Positions 17,504-26,710 of a DNA stretch of 64,000 nucleotides are shown here, in pieces; position 1 is the first letter of the stretch, and the number at the start of each line of letters is the position of its first letter. Source of the DNA: Alteromonas gilva (GTDB lineage Bacteria; Pseudomonadota; Gammaproteobacteria; Enterobacterales; Alteromonadaceae); the NCBI RefSeq assembly GCF_028595265.1, contig NZ_JAQQXP010000003.1, positions 471,934 through 535,933 on the forward strand, read 5' to 3'. Both the position numbers and the translations under genes were made by a program. The notes beneath the pieces are model-generated. The model saw nothing but the letters and a program-made list of their open reading frames with translations. It had not been told where the DNA came from and made no database searches.

Positions 17504-18142
17504 ATGAGCATTGCCGATCTACGCCGTCAATACAGTCAGGGGCATCTGACCGATACCGATCTGACAGCGCACCCTGTTGATTTATTTAAACGCTGGCTGG
17601 GTGATGCGATTAGCGCCGGGATCCCGGATCCCACGGCGATGACAGTGGCGACCGTTGATGCGCACGGTCAACCCTCACAACGTATTGTATTGCTCAAAGA
17701 CTACGACTCTGAGGGCTTTGTGTTTTATACCAATTTAGGTAGCCGTAAGGCCCGGGAATTGGCTAACAACCCGCGAATTTCGTTGCATTTTCCGTGGTTT
17801 TTTATGGAGCGACAGGTACGTATTTGTGGTATTGCTCAAAAACTTTCTGCAGCACAAAATGCCAGATACTTTCTTTCCCGGCCCAAAGACTCACAGCTTG
17901 CCGCCTGGGCGTCGCAGCAAAGCCAGCCGATCTCGAGTCGCGAACTGCTTATGACCCAGTTTCAGCAAATGAAAGACAAGTTTGCCAAAAAGGAAATTCC
18001 GCTGCCCGATTTTTGGGGCGGCTATAAGGTTATACCCAGTCAAATAGAATTCTGGCAAGGCGGCGAAGACCGCCTTCACGATCGTTTCGAATACACTAAA
18101 CAAGCGGATAACAGCTGGACAACCCAGCGCCTGATGCCCTGA
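17504..18142 (+). CDS. pdxH: Pyridoxamine/pyridoxine 5'-phosphate oxidase
   Basis: PdxH oxidises pyridoxine or pyridoxamine 5'-phosphate to pyridoxal 5'-phosphate using FMN and oxygen. The 212 residues match the family (218 in E. coli). Blocks RIVLLKDYDSEGFVFYTNLGSRKA, for FMN binding, and the C-terminal FWQGGEDRLHDRFEY motif are intact. It lies between era and yjjV with a one-base overlap to the latter, so it is co-transcribed with the era operon. Confidence 0.97.
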   Translation: MSIADLRRQYSQGHLTDTDLTAHPVDLFKRWLGDAISAGIPDPTAMTVATVDAHGQPSQRIVLLKDYDSEGFVFYTNLGSRKARELANNPRISLHFPWFFMERQVRICGIAQKLSAAQNARYFLSRPKDSQLAAWASQQSQPISSRELLMTQFQQMKDKFAKKEIPLPDFWGGYKVIPSQIEFWQGGEDRLHDRFEYTKQADNSWTTQRLMP

Positions 18143-18924
18143 TGATAGATTCGCACTGCCATCTCGACTTACCAGCCTTTGCCAAAGACTGGCAGGCTGT
18201 GGTGGCAGAGAGTCAGGGCTGTGGGGTGCGCCGTATATTAATACCGGGCACCACGCCGGCCGGATGGCAGCAACAACGCCGCATGGCAAATCAATGCGCT
18301 GTTTTAGACATTGCCTTTGGTTTACACCCTTATTTTTTTCCGCAAAATTCCGACACGGCGCTGAGCGAGCTTGGCGATGCACTGGCCACCAGCGATAGTG
18401 CGAACAGGCTTGTGGCGCTCGGTGAGATTGGTATCGACGCGAGCATCGATACGCCGCTTGATACGCAACAAGCGTTATTTGAAGAGCAGCTAAAGCTCGC
18501 TGCGCAGTACAATCTGCCGGTTATTCTTCATCACCGCCGCTCGCATCATTTGTTAATCGAATCGATTAAACGCTGTCAATTTTCAGGTGGTGGGGTGGTG
18601 CATGCATTTTCCGGCAGCGAGCAGGTAGCACAGAGCTATATCGATATGGGCTTTAAGCTTGGCGTTGGTGGTACCATTACCTACGAGCGGGCGCGCAAAA
18701 CCAGAAAAGCCCTGGCCAACACTGATATCTGCCACCTGTTACTGGAAACCGATGCCCCGGACATGCCTTTAGCAGGCCGGCAAGGGCAAAGAAACTCGCC
18801 TGTCTACCTGCCGGAAGTTGCTGCGGCATTGGCAAGCTTACATAATACGAGCGTAGCTGACGTAAGTGCTCATACCGATGCCAATTACGACTCGCTGTTT
18901 GGCAGGCTTGACCACTGTAAATAG
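18142..18924 (+). CDS. yjjV: TatD-family metal-dependent hydrolase, YjjV type
   Basis: TatD-family proteins are TIM-barrel metal-dependent DNases or hydrolases. The metal ligands of the family are visible: SHCHLD at residues 4-9, the Glu in LGEIGID, and the His residues around VILHHRRSHH and VVHAFSG, with ETDAPDM near residue 205. The 260 residues and sequence type fit YjjV rather than TatD or YcfH. The substrate is not established. Its last 40 bases run antisense to the end of ytjB. Confidence 0.88.
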   Translation: MIDSHCHLDLPAFAKDWQAVVAESQGCGVRRILIPGTTPAGWQQQRRMANQCAVLDIAFGLHPYFFPQNSDTALSELGDALATSDSANRLVALGEIGIDASIDTPLDTQQALFEEQLKLAAQYNLPVILHHRRSHHLLIESIKRCQFSGGGVVHAFSGSEQVAQSYIDMGFKLGVGGTITYERARKTRKALANTDICHLLLETDAPDMPLAGRQGQRNSPVYLPEVAAALASLHNTSVADVSAHTDANYDSLFGRLDHCK

Positions 18925-19289
18925 CCAATAATCTGTGACTGGCTGTAAATCGCGACCATTGACGTCTGCAATTGAGGCATAACGCGTAACAATGTGGGCA
19001 GAGGGCGCGTATCTCCCTGCTGCGCAATGCGCTCACCGTCAGGCAGATAAACCGCGGCCTGCAGGATTGCCGCATCGGCTACCATACTGCGCAACAGACG
19101 TTGCAATTCATCACTATTTTGGGTTACCACCGCGCTGGCAACAATTCGGCTGTAGTGCTCGCCAAGGGTTGCGTTTGGCGGGTATTGCATTGTGCCAGAG
19201 GGGGCAGACGCGAGTTTCCATAGCACCACAGCCGAAATGACCAGGATCAGGCCGGCGGTAAAAAGAGCAAGAGTTGGTCTAAGCTGCAA
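18885..19289 (-). CDS. ytjB: YtjB/Smp-like membrane protein, short form
   Basis: This is a 134-residue protein with one N-terminal membrane helix (about residues 7-26) and a periplasmic domain (SRIVASAVVTQNSDELQRLLRSM and AAVYLPDGERIAQQG) that resembles the SMP_2/YtjB family (AhpA in Vibrio). The family member in E. coli is 214 residues, so this copy lacks the usual C-terminal part. It is divergent from serB, as in E. coli, which supports the call. Function is unclear; the name haemolysin used in some annotations is not well supported. The 3' end overlaps yjjV by 40 bases tail to tail. Confidence 0.7.
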   Translation of the reverse strand: MQLRPTLALFTAGLILVISAVVLWKLASAPSGTMQYPPNATLGEHYSRIVASAVVTQNSDELQRLLRSMVADAAILQAAVYLPDGERIAQQGDTRPLPTLLRVMPQLQTSMVAIYSQSQIIGYLQWSSLPNSES

Positions 19290-19345
19290 GATGAGGCCCT
19301 ATAGAATAAAAATTAGCTAACTTATTACTAACTGCGCATTTCCCA

Positions 19346-20428
19346 ATGGGCCGGTATCCGTTAGGATCTAAGGATAACAATCACCATGTCGGATTGGGAC
19401 ACTACATCTTGGAACAACAAGCACTTAGTACAACGCAACGGGACAGCGCTTCGTATTTGCGCAGTCTGTTAAAAGAATATCAGAATCTTCGCTGGGATAA
19501 CACTTACACCACACTGCTCGTAAATGCCGATACCAGCCGCAGTGATAATCAATTACTGGTTAGCAGTCAATTACTTACTGCAGGGCAGCTGGCCGCTATC
19601 GCAGCTCAGCTTGAGCCTGTCTTGCAAGTCGGAGCCATGTCGCTGCATCCCCATGACAGCCTGACTACTGCTACCGTGGTGGTGTTTAACATTACCCAAA
19701 TGGATCAGGATAAGCAGCGTGTTTATGAGCTGCTTGATGCAGCAGCTGCCAGCCATCATTGTGAGGTCGCCCTGGTCAACCGGAATTTGCCGACCTTAAG
19801 TGAACCGGGTTTACTTGTTATGGATATGGACTCCACCGTTATTCAAATTGAGTGTATCGACGAGATAGCCAAGCTGGCCGGGCTGGGTGAGCAGGTTTCG
19901 GCTGTCACCGAGCAGGCCATGCGGGGAGAGCTGGATTTTAAAGAAAGCCTGCGCTCCCGGGTTGAATGCCTGCGCGGTGTGAATGTGAGTCAACTGGCGC
20001 AAATTCGCGCCGGTATTCCGCTTATGCCCGGTCTGCAAAATTTGCTTGCTGTATTGCAGCAGCATGGTTGGAAGATTGCCATTGCCTCTGGCGGGTTTAC
20101 CTATTTTGCCGGTTATCTGGAGCGCCGCCTGGGCCTGGACGCCTCCAGGGCCAACGAGCTTGAGGCGCAGAACGGCGTACTGACCGGTAATGTGGTAGGC
20201 GATATTGTCGATGCCGAGGTTAAAGCGCAAACGGTCCGGGAGTTAGCGGCCAGGTGGCAAATTCCAATGTCGCAAACCGTTGCCATGGGCGACGGCGCTA
20301 ACGACTTAAAAATGATGAATGTCGCAGCATTGGGTGTCGCCTTTGAAGCTAAGCCTGTGGTCAATGCGCAAGCCGACGTCGCCATTCGCTATTCAGGTCT
20401 GGATACCATGCTGGCTTACTTACAATAG
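19346..20428 (+). CDS. serB: Phosphoserine phosphatase
   Basis: SerB removes phosphate from O-phosphoserine, the last step of serine synthesis. The HAD motifs are clear: DMDSTV near residue 161 (nucleophile Asp), SGGFTYF (motif II) and GDGANDLKMM (motif IV). An N-terminal ACT-like regulatory region precedes them. The start is uncertain: the ATG at 19346 has no ribosome site. A better ribosome site (AGGA at 19371-19374) precedes an ATG at 19386 in another frame that opens only a 28-codon ORF. The catalytic part is secure. Confidence 0.95.
   Translation: MGRYPLGSKDNNHHVGLGHYILEQQALSTTQRDSASYLRSLLKEYQNLRWDNTYTTLLVNADTSRSDNQLLVSSQLLTAGQLAAIAAQLEPVLQVGAMSLHPHDSLTTATVVVFNITQMDQDKQRVYELLDAAAASHHCEVALVNRNLPTLSEPGLLVMDMDSTVIQIECIDEIAKLAGLGEQVSAVTEQAMRGELDFKESLRSRVECLRGVNVSQLAQIRAGIPLMPGLQNLLAVLQQHGWKIAIASGGFTYFAGYLERRLGLDASRANELEAQNGVLTGNVVGDIVDAEVKAQTVRELAARWQIPMSQTVAMGDGANDLKMMNVAALGVAFEAKPVVNAQADVAIRYSGLDTMLAYLQ
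19386..19472 (+). other. Short out-of-frame ORF overlapping the serB 5' end
   Basis: This 28-codon ORF (starting MSDWDTTSW) has a Shine-Dalgarno-like AGGA 11 bases upstream, which the serB start lacks. It could be a leader peptide coupled to serB, the true N-terminus of serB interrupted by an indel, or chance. Nothing else supports expression. Confidence 0.25.
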
Positions 20429-20431
20429 CAG

Positions 20432-23005
20432 TTACTGAGGAGCGGTAGGCTCGTCAGTGATATCGCTGTCGTCATCGTCAGCACCGTCTTCATCGGTGCT
20501 GTCAGAACTTTTCTTCGTTTGTAAAATCCGATGGTTTTTGGCAATTGCCTGAACGTCAAAGTTATAACGCATCAATACCTGATCGGTGACATCCACAGCA
20601 TGCACACAGGCACTGATACTCCATAACCGCGCTTCTAACTCTTTTGCACGGTGAATGGCGTAAACACTGATGTAGTTGATTTCGGACTGGAGCATTTCGA
20701 CATCGGGTTTGCCCGTCGTTGAAATCGTCACATTGATGGCAATAAACAACCCGTTGCTCATTGCGTCCTGGATAAACTGGCGGCGCTTTTCATCAGAACT
20801 GAACCGCTGTGAATATCGCGCATCGATGACCTCGGTCGACTCCGTCGCCTGGGGTTTAAATGCCACTAAAAGTTCGCTGGCGACGGACTGCATTTCGTTT
20901 TTTACCCGTCTGATTGCCTGTTGGATAAATGGGGTTTCGAGGTTACGGTCCCGGAACAATGGCTCCAGATTTACTTTCTGACGGTCAGCAAAATGACTGA
21001 ACAACATTTTCAGACGTGGGTTAGAGTGCCCACTGAGTACCCCGACCTGCGGCTGATATCGACTGCCGTTTTTGGATAACACAAACGCCAGGGTCGAAGG
21101 GTTTTTGGCATTAATACACCGTAATGCATGACCAATACCTGGAATTTCTTCTTCATCCGGGTACGTCTTCAGCGACGATTTATTATTTTTGATCAGTTCT
21201 GCAAAAAAGCGTCTGGCTGGCAGCCCTTCTTCACCGTTTACCGTTCTCAGGTGGAGTACGTTTCTATCGCCACTGATATGGACGACCCGGTACTGGAGTC
21301 TGGAGAGGTCAAATTTGGTGGTAAGTTTTTGCAACTTGGGGAGGCCTACGTCTACCCGCATATTCAAGTCGCCATCGTACTCGCCGTCAATTTCAATGCG
21401 CATCCCATTCACGGAGATATCTTCGCTGATGGCACTGATGTCCTGGCCACGGGCATAAACCTGTACCGTTGTTCGCAGCAAGTAGCGAGCCTCCATCCGC
21501 TGTTCCTGAAACTTATACCGAAACGATTTAATTGCGGTGGGGACTTTGTTGCGTGCATGACCAAAAACCTTTAGCGCTTTAAGCCGGCTTCGATCCACTT
21601 TCAGCTGACTAAATAGCAGCTGTTCCTGATCAGACGTTACGTCAGTAATCTGGGCGATATGTGCCAGGTTTTTTAACTTCGCCATCAGTCGCGGTGCCGG
21701 TTTGGCGTTTTGTCTTTTGACTTTTGTGCCCACTTCATCCGGTAATGACAACGGCGCATAAGCCTGCTCTGGCGACATGTCACATATACCTACTTTGAAC
21801 ACACGCCAACTGACTTTTCTGGCACCAAAACCAACAAACAGCTGCTTTAATCCGGGGTCACGGTTTAGCTCGTCATGGGCTGCCGAATAAAAATAAATCC
21901 GGCCATTCTGAATATGATTAAAGCTGTAAATATACATCTCTGGTGAGCGGTGTTTGCTTTTCAGCAAACGCTCCAATCGTTTAGGGGAGATCAGGTAACC
22001 AAGCCTTAACTCATCTTCTTCATCGTTCCAATAGCTTAAAATGTGGCGGTTCAGATCGTTAGCCATCGCAAAACGAGGAATGACCTTACCGTCGGCTACT
22101 TCTAAAAACACCGGTAATGTCGGACAGCTGGGCGAAAAATACTGTTCACAGGATTTGTTGATGATGGCGTCAACCGTGTTATCCATATTCACTTTATAAC
22201 GGCGTTTATTGCCATGGATAAACTTATCAATGAACTGATCGAAAGGATCATTAGGGGCGCTTTCCAGTCGCTTCATCTGCAGAAACTGAAAGTCACCTTT
22301 ACGGCTAATACTGACCAGCTGATATTTAATTGGCGCTGTTTTATCCAGCGCATACTCACTTTCCAAGCCCCTGAAATAGACTCCGAGAACCTGCCCCAGA
22401 GTGAACTTGTAGTCCTTCGGTAGCTTGATTTTCATGCCATGACTTGAAATGTCGACGCTGGTTGCTCTGACGCTATTATTGGTGTCCGTTACCACTTCTA
22501 ATGCGACGGCAAAGTTCATACGCTCTTCAGTTCGCTGGGCGTATTCCAACAAACTGATATTGGGCACGTCAAACTGTTTTACATTTCCGGATAGCTTTTC
22601 TGGCGGGGGTGGTGGCGCGTCACCGTTTCGTTGTGCTTCGGCTTTTTCGCGAATGACTTTAAAGTTATTTTCAGTGGCCATGACCGTTTCGTAAACGCCA
22701 AAACAATAGTGGCCAAAAATTCTTACCTGTTGCTCAAAAACCTCAATGGCGACGTCATCCAAGTAATGCGTTATTCCGCCGTATTCGTATAACCGGCATT
22801 CACCATCAACCTGATTACGTAAATCAATGACACGCATGCAGGGACGCGCCAGGCGCTTCATTTCCATTTTGAGAAGAAAGCGTTTTTCTTTGGGCACACT
22901 CGCCGCTATCTGCTGCAAAACCTGATTAAACTCAGGTTCTTTAACCATAGGTTTGAGCTGTTCAATCAGTGATGCGTACTGTGATAAGTCCTGAGTCATA
23001 ATCAA
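20432..23005 (-). CDS. Large protein with two PilZ domains
   Basis: This is an 857-residue soluble protein with no signal peptide or membrane segment. Two PilZ c-di-GMP-binding modules are visible. One is at about residues 157-260 (RTEERMN, then DISSHGMKI); the other is at about 500-600 (RMEARY, then DISVNGMRI). Each has the Arg motif and the D-x-S-x-x-G motif, so both could bind c-di-GMP. The regions between and after them are not recognised. A proline run lies near residue 130, and the last 30 residues are very acidic (Asp/Ser-rich). It ends 3 bases from serB and is divergent from radA. Similar large PilZ proteins beside radA/serB occur in Vibrio and Alteromonadales, where PilZ proteins affect motility or adhesion. 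Confidence 0.85.
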   Translation of the reverse strand: MIMTQDLSQYASLIEQLKPMVKEPEFNQVLQQIAASVPKEKRFLLKMEMKRLARPCMRVIDLRNQVDGECRLYEYGGITHYLDDVAIEVFEQQVRIFGHYCFGVYETVMATENNFKVIREKAEAQRNGDAPPPPPEKLSGNVKQFDVPNISLLEYAQRTEERMNFAVALEVVTDTNNSVRATSVDISSHGMKIKLPKDYKFTLGQVLGVYFRGLESEYALDKTAPIKYQLVSISRKGDFQFLQMKRLESAPNDPFDQFIDKFIHGNKRRYKVNMDNTVDAIINKSCEQYFSPSCPTLPVFLEVADGKVIPRFAMANDLNRHILSYWNDEEDELRLGYLISPKRLERLLKSKHRSPEMYIYSFNHIQNGRIYFYSAAHDELNRDPGLKQLFVGFGARKVSWRVFKVGICDMSPEQAYAPLSLPDEVGTKVKRQNAKPAPRLMAKLKNLAHIAQITDVTSDQEQLLFSQLKVDRSRLKALKVFGHARNKVPTAIKSFRYKFQEQRMEARYLLRTTVQVYARGQDISAISEDISVNGMRIEIDGEYDGDLNMRVDVGLPKLQKLTTKFDLSRLQYRVVHISGDRNVLHLRTVNGEEGLPARRFFAELIKNNKSSLKTYPDEEEIPGIGHALRCINAKNPSTLAFVLSKNGSRYQPQVGVLSGHSNPRLKMLFSHFADRQKVNLEPLFRDRNLETPFIQQAIRRVKNEMQSVASELLVAFKPQATESTEVIDARYSQRFSSDEKRRQFIQDAMSNGLFIAINVTISTTGKPDVEMLQSEINYISVYAIHRAKELEARLWSISACVHAVDVTDQVLMRYNFDVQAIAKNHRILQTKKSSDSTDEDGADDDDSDITDEPTAPQ

Positions 23006-23173
23006 GGTTTTGCTGTGTACCTAAACGCTTTTTAGTATAGTTAATGTTTTATCGGCAACTTGAGGCAAGGCATGAGTACGGTGGTACACTTAATGCCGGT
23101 CAACACGCAAATCTCTCTTTTTGAGATGCCTGAATGAATCATAATACTAAAGCACTGGGAAACCAATAATTAT

Positions 23174-24550
23174 ATGGCAAAACGAAAAACAGCCTATGTG
23201 TGTTCAGACTGCGGCGCTGAATTTCCGCGCTGGCAGGGGCAATGTAGCGAATGTAAAGCCTGGAACACCATTTCCGAATTTGTAGTGAGTCCGGCTAAAA
23301 CCACAACCCGGGGCAATCTGGCGGGCTACGCGGGGCAAACTGCCAGTCAAATTCAAACGCTGAACGAGATCAATGTTGAGGACCTGCCGCGCTTTAGTTC
23401 TGGCTTAAAAGAACTTGACCGTGTGCTGGGTGGCGGCATTGTGCCGGGCTCTGCTATCCTGATTGGTGGCTCGCCAGGAGCCGGTAAAAGTACCTTATTA
23501 CTGCAGGTCATGTGTCAGCAGGCAGCGAGCCATTCCGCGTTGTATGTCACCGGTGAAGAATCTCTGCAGCAGGTCGCGATGCGTGCTAAGCGTCTGGGAT
23601 TACCCGACGACAAACTGATGATGCTGGCCGAGACGAATGTGGAAACCATTTGTAACCTGGCGCTTGATAAGAAACCCCAGATTATGGTCATCGACTCTAT
23701 CCAGGTAATGCATGTGAGCGATGTGCAATCGGCACCGGGCAGTGTTTCTCAGGTGCGCGAGAGCGCAGCATACTTAACCCGTTTTGCCAAACAGCATCAT
23801 ATTGCCATGTTTCTGGTTGGCCATGTCACCAAGGACGGCAGTCTGGCGGGCCCGAAGGTACTGGAGCACTGTATTGATTGTTCGATGATGCTCGAAGGGG
23901 AAAGCGATGGCCGTTTTCGTACCTTACGCAGTCATAAGAACCGCTTCGGCGCGGTGAACGAGCTGGGTGTGTTTGGCATGACCGATAAGGGCGTTAAAGA
24001 GGTCAGTAACCCGTCGGCAATTTTTTTAAGTCGCGGCGACAGCCAGGCGCCCGGCTCGGTTGTAATGGTGATCTGGGAAGGCACAAGGCCATTACTGGTA
24101 GAGATCCAGGCGCTGGTGGATTATTCGCAGTTGAGTAATCCGCGTCGGGTAGCGGTTGGTCTCGACCAAAACCGGTTATCCATGTTATTGGCTGTCATGC
24201 ATCGCCACGGTAACGTACAAATGAACGACCAGGACGTATTTGTAAATGTTGTTGGCGGGGTAAAAGTAGCAGAAACCGCCGCTGATCTGGCTTTGTTAGT
24301 CGCGATGGTATCCAGTTTTCGCAACCGCGCCTTACCCAGAGAGCTGATTGTTTTTGGTGAAGTGGGACTGGCGGGAGAAATTCGTCCGGTGCCCAATGGC
24401 AGTGAACGGCTGAGTGAGGCAGTTAAGCACGGTTTTAAACATGCTATTGTGCCCAAAGCTAACGCCCCCAAACAAAAAATTAATGGCTTAACCGTTATCC
24501 CCGTGGTCAAGCTAAGTGATGCATTGGAGGCATTGGAAAACTGGGCCTAA
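23174..24550 (+). CDS. radA: DNA repair/recombination protein RadA
   Basis: RadA (Sms) is a RecA-like motor that drives branch migration during recombination repair. The 458 residues show the N-terminal zinc finger (CSDCGAEFPRWQGQCSEC), Walker A GGSPGAGKST near residue 95, the RadA-specific KNRFG motif near residue 256, and a C-terminal Lon-like domain. It sits between two genes for PilZ proteins on the opposite strand. Confidence 0.98.
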   Translation: MAKRKTAYVCSDCGAEFPRWQGQCSECKAWNTISEFVVSPAKTTTRGNLAGYAGQTASQIQTLNEINVEDLPRFSSGLKELDRVLGGGIVPGSAILIGGSPGAGKSTLLLQVMCQQAASHSALYVTGEESLQQVAMRAKRLGLPDDKLMMLAETNVETICNLALDKKPQIMVIDSIQVMHVSDVQSAPGSVSQVRESAAYLTRFAKQHHIAMFLVGHVTKDGSLAGPKVLEHCIDCSMMLEGESDGRFRTLRSHKNRFGAVNELGVFGMTDKGVKEVSNPSAIFLSRGDSQAPGSVVMVIWEGTRPLLVEIQALVDYSQLSNPRRVAVGLDQNRLSMLLAVMHRHGNVQMNDQDVFVNVVGGVKVAETAADLALLVAMVSSFRNRALPRELIVFGEVGLAGEIRPVPNGSERLSEAVKHGFKHAIVPKANAPKQKINGLTVIPVVKLSDALEALENWA

Positions 24551-24945
24551 TTTAACGCTTTCCAAATTTGCTCAAGCAGCGCGGACAGTTCGAGACTGTC
24601 TAAATCCTGTTGGCCACTGTTAAGCTGTAATAGCCGTCGCAGCTGGCTCATATCTTCTACGCTGATATGGGTGAGCTGAATCCCGGCGATGGCAAAATCC
24701 GTGTCGTCGGCTAAGGGCGTTATGTTAGTGATAGATCCCCTCACCGTAATCACAGGGCTTTCTGCATTGGCTTTAAAGGTGAGCGTAACGGGTTGGTTTT
24801 GTGAGGATGTTGTCGCGGGTAAACGGACACGCATGCCTTGCAGCGACAAGTCCTGAACTTGCGTAGTGACCGTCTCACCGGCAATCACTAAATCACCGGG
24901 TAAGTTAATGGCAATACGTTGGAACTGACGTTTTTCTTGCGACAT
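24547..24945 (-). CDS. Single PilZ-domain protein
   Basis: This is a 132-residue protein that is nearly all PilZ domain. The Arg motif appears at the N-terminus (KRQFQRIAINLP) and the D-x-S-x-x-G motif as DLSLQGMRVRLP. It is therefore a candidate c-di-GMP receptor. It overlaps the end of radA by 4 bases, tail to tail, and lies downstream of ettA on the same strand with a 97-base gap that holds a 12-bp inverted repeat. No output domain is present, so it probably acts by binding a partner. Confidence 0.85.
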   Translation of the reverse strand: MSQEKRQFQRIAINLPGDLVIAGETVTTQVQDLSLQGMRVRLPATTSSQNQPVTLTFKANAESPVITVRGSITNITPLADDTDFAIAGIQLTHISVEDMSQLRRLLQLNSGQQDLDSLELSALLEQIWKALN

Positions 24946-24967
24946 TGATTCCTCGATATTTTTTGTT

Positions 24968-25027
24968 CAGGTTATGCACACCCAAATCATAGCGTTAGCG
25001 TCTTCATTGAGTGTAGTGCATAACCTG
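24968..25027. repeat. Perfect 12-bp inverted repeat between ettA and the PilZ gene
   Basis: CAGGTTATGCAC at 24968-24979 is the exact reverse complement of GTGCATAACCTG at 25016-25027, with 36 bases between. There is no T-run, so it is not a standard terminator. It may be an RNA stem, an operator, or a remnant of a small mobile element. Confidence 0.7.
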
Positions 25028-25042
25028 TCAGGCAGCAGTAAA

Positions 25043-26710
25043 TTACTTGCTGATTTTCTTATATTTTAAACGATGAGGTTCAACAACATCCTGACCGAAG
25101 TTGGCTTTTAACCATGCCTCATAGTCCATGTAGTTACCTTCATAAAAGTTAATTTTGCCCTCGTCACGGTAATCCAGAATGTGCGTGGCAACCCGGTCCA
25201 GAAACCAGCGATCGTGCGAAATCACCATGGCGCAGCCAGGAAACTCCAGCAAAGCATTTTCCAGCGCGCGAAGCGTCTCGACATCCAGATCGTTGGTCGG
25301 CTCATCGAGCAGCAGCACGTTGCCGCCTGCTTTTAGCAGTTTGGCTAAGTGCACGCGGTTGCGCTCACCGCCAGACAAATCCTTAATGTATTTTTGCTGA
25401 TCGGTACCTTTAAAGTTAAAGCGGCTGCAATAGGCACGGCTATTTAATTCAAAATTACCAATACGCACAATATCCTGGCCATCGGATAATTCCTGCCAAA
25501 CGGTATTGTTGCCGTCCATGTGATCGCGAAACTGTTCAACGCTGGCCAGTTTTACCGTATCACCAATCGAAATGGTGCCGCTGTCGGGCTGCTCTTTACC
25601 ACTTAACATTCTGAACAGGGTTGATTTACCGGCGCCGTTAGGACCAATAATACCGACAATGGCCCCTTTAGGGACTTTAAATGTCATGTCATCAATTAAC
25701 TGGCGATCGCCGTACGATTTTTGCAGATGCTCAATTTCAATGACTTTATCGCCGAGACGCTCACCAGGCGGAATAAACAGCTCGTTGGTTTCGTTGCGTT
25801 TTTGATAATCGCCACTGGATAACTCTTCAAACCGTGACATCCGGGCTTTGCTTTTTGCCTGGCGGCCCTTTGGGTTAGTACGTACCCACTCCAGTTCTTG
25901 TTTGATGGATTTCTGACGGGCGTTTTCGGTGCGCTCTTCCTGTTCCAGACGCGCATCTTTTTGCTCCAGCCAACTGGAGTAGTTGCCTTCCCATGGAATA
26001 CCGTGGCCACGGTCAAGTTCAAGTATCCAGCCCGCTACGTTATCAAGGAAATAGCGATCGTGGGTAATGGCCACTACGGTGCCTTCATAATCGTGCAGAA
26101 AGCGTTCTAACCAGGCAACAGATTCAGCATCAAGGTGGTTAGTTGGCTCATCGAGCAACAACATGTCTGGCTTTTCCAGCAACAGACGGCACAGGGCAAC
26201 GCGTCGGCGTTCTCCTCCGGACAGTTTCGACACATCCGCATCCCAGGGTGGCAGGCGCAAGGCATCGGCAGCACGTTCCAGAGCGTTCTCGAGATTGTGG
26301 CCGTCTTTGGCTTGAATGATTGCTTCCAGTTCGCCTTGTTCTTTTGCCAGTGCGTCAAAATCAGCGTCCGCATCGGCATACGCGGCATACACTTCGTCGA
26401 GGCGCTTTAATGCGTGAGCAACATCGGCCACGGCTTCTTCAATATTGCCGCGGACATCCTTACTTTCGTCCAGCTGCGGCTCCTGTGGCAAATAGCCAAT
26501 ATTTATACCGGGCTGTGCGCGGGCCTCACCTTCAATTTCGGTATCGACACCGGCCATGATGCGCAGCAATGTTGATTTACCAGCGCCGTTTAAGCCGAGC
26601 ACACCAATTTTAGCGCCGGGAAAAAAACTAAGGGAAATATCTTTTAGAATCTGGCGGTTAGGCGGAACAATTTTGCCTACCCGGTGCATGGAGTATACGT
26701 ATTGAGACAT
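25043..26710 (-). CDS. ettA: Energy-dependent translational throttle protein EttA (ABC-F)
   Basis: EttA binds the ribosomal E site and adjusts entry into elongation according to the ATP/ADP ratio. The 555 residues match E. coli EttA. Two ATP-binding cassettes carry Walker A motifs GLNGAGKST and GPNGAGKST and signatures LSGGERRRVAL and LSGGERNRVHL. There are no membrane segments. The ABC-F linker (about 240-320) is charged as expected. It is divergent from lpxD. Confidence 0.97.
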   Translation of the reverse strand: MSQYVYSMHRVGKIVPPNRQILKDISLSFFPGAKIGVLGLNGAGKSTLLRIMAGVDTEIEGEARAQPGINIGYLPQEPQLDESKDVRGNIEEAVADVAHALKRLDEVYAAYADADADFDALAKEQGELEAIIQAKDGHNLENALERAADALRLPPWDADVSKLSGGERRRVALCRLLLEKPDMLLLDEPTNHLDAESVAWLERFLHDYEGTVVAITHDRYFLDNVAGWILELDRGHGIPWEGNYSSWLEQKDARLEQEERTENARQKSIKQELEWVRTNPKGRQAKSKARMSRFEELSSGDYQKRNETNELFIPPGERLGDKVIEIEHLQKSYGDRQLIDDMTFKVPKGAIVGIIGPNGAGKSTLFRMLSGKEQPDSGTISIGDTVKLASVEQFRDHMDGNNTVWQELSDGQDIVRIGNFELNSRAYCSRFNFKGTDQQKYIKDLSGGERNRVHLAKLLKAGGNVLLLDEPTNDLDVETLRALENALLEFPGCAMVISHDRWFLDRVATHILDYRDEGKINFYEGNYMDYEAWLKANFGQDVVEPHRLKYKKISK

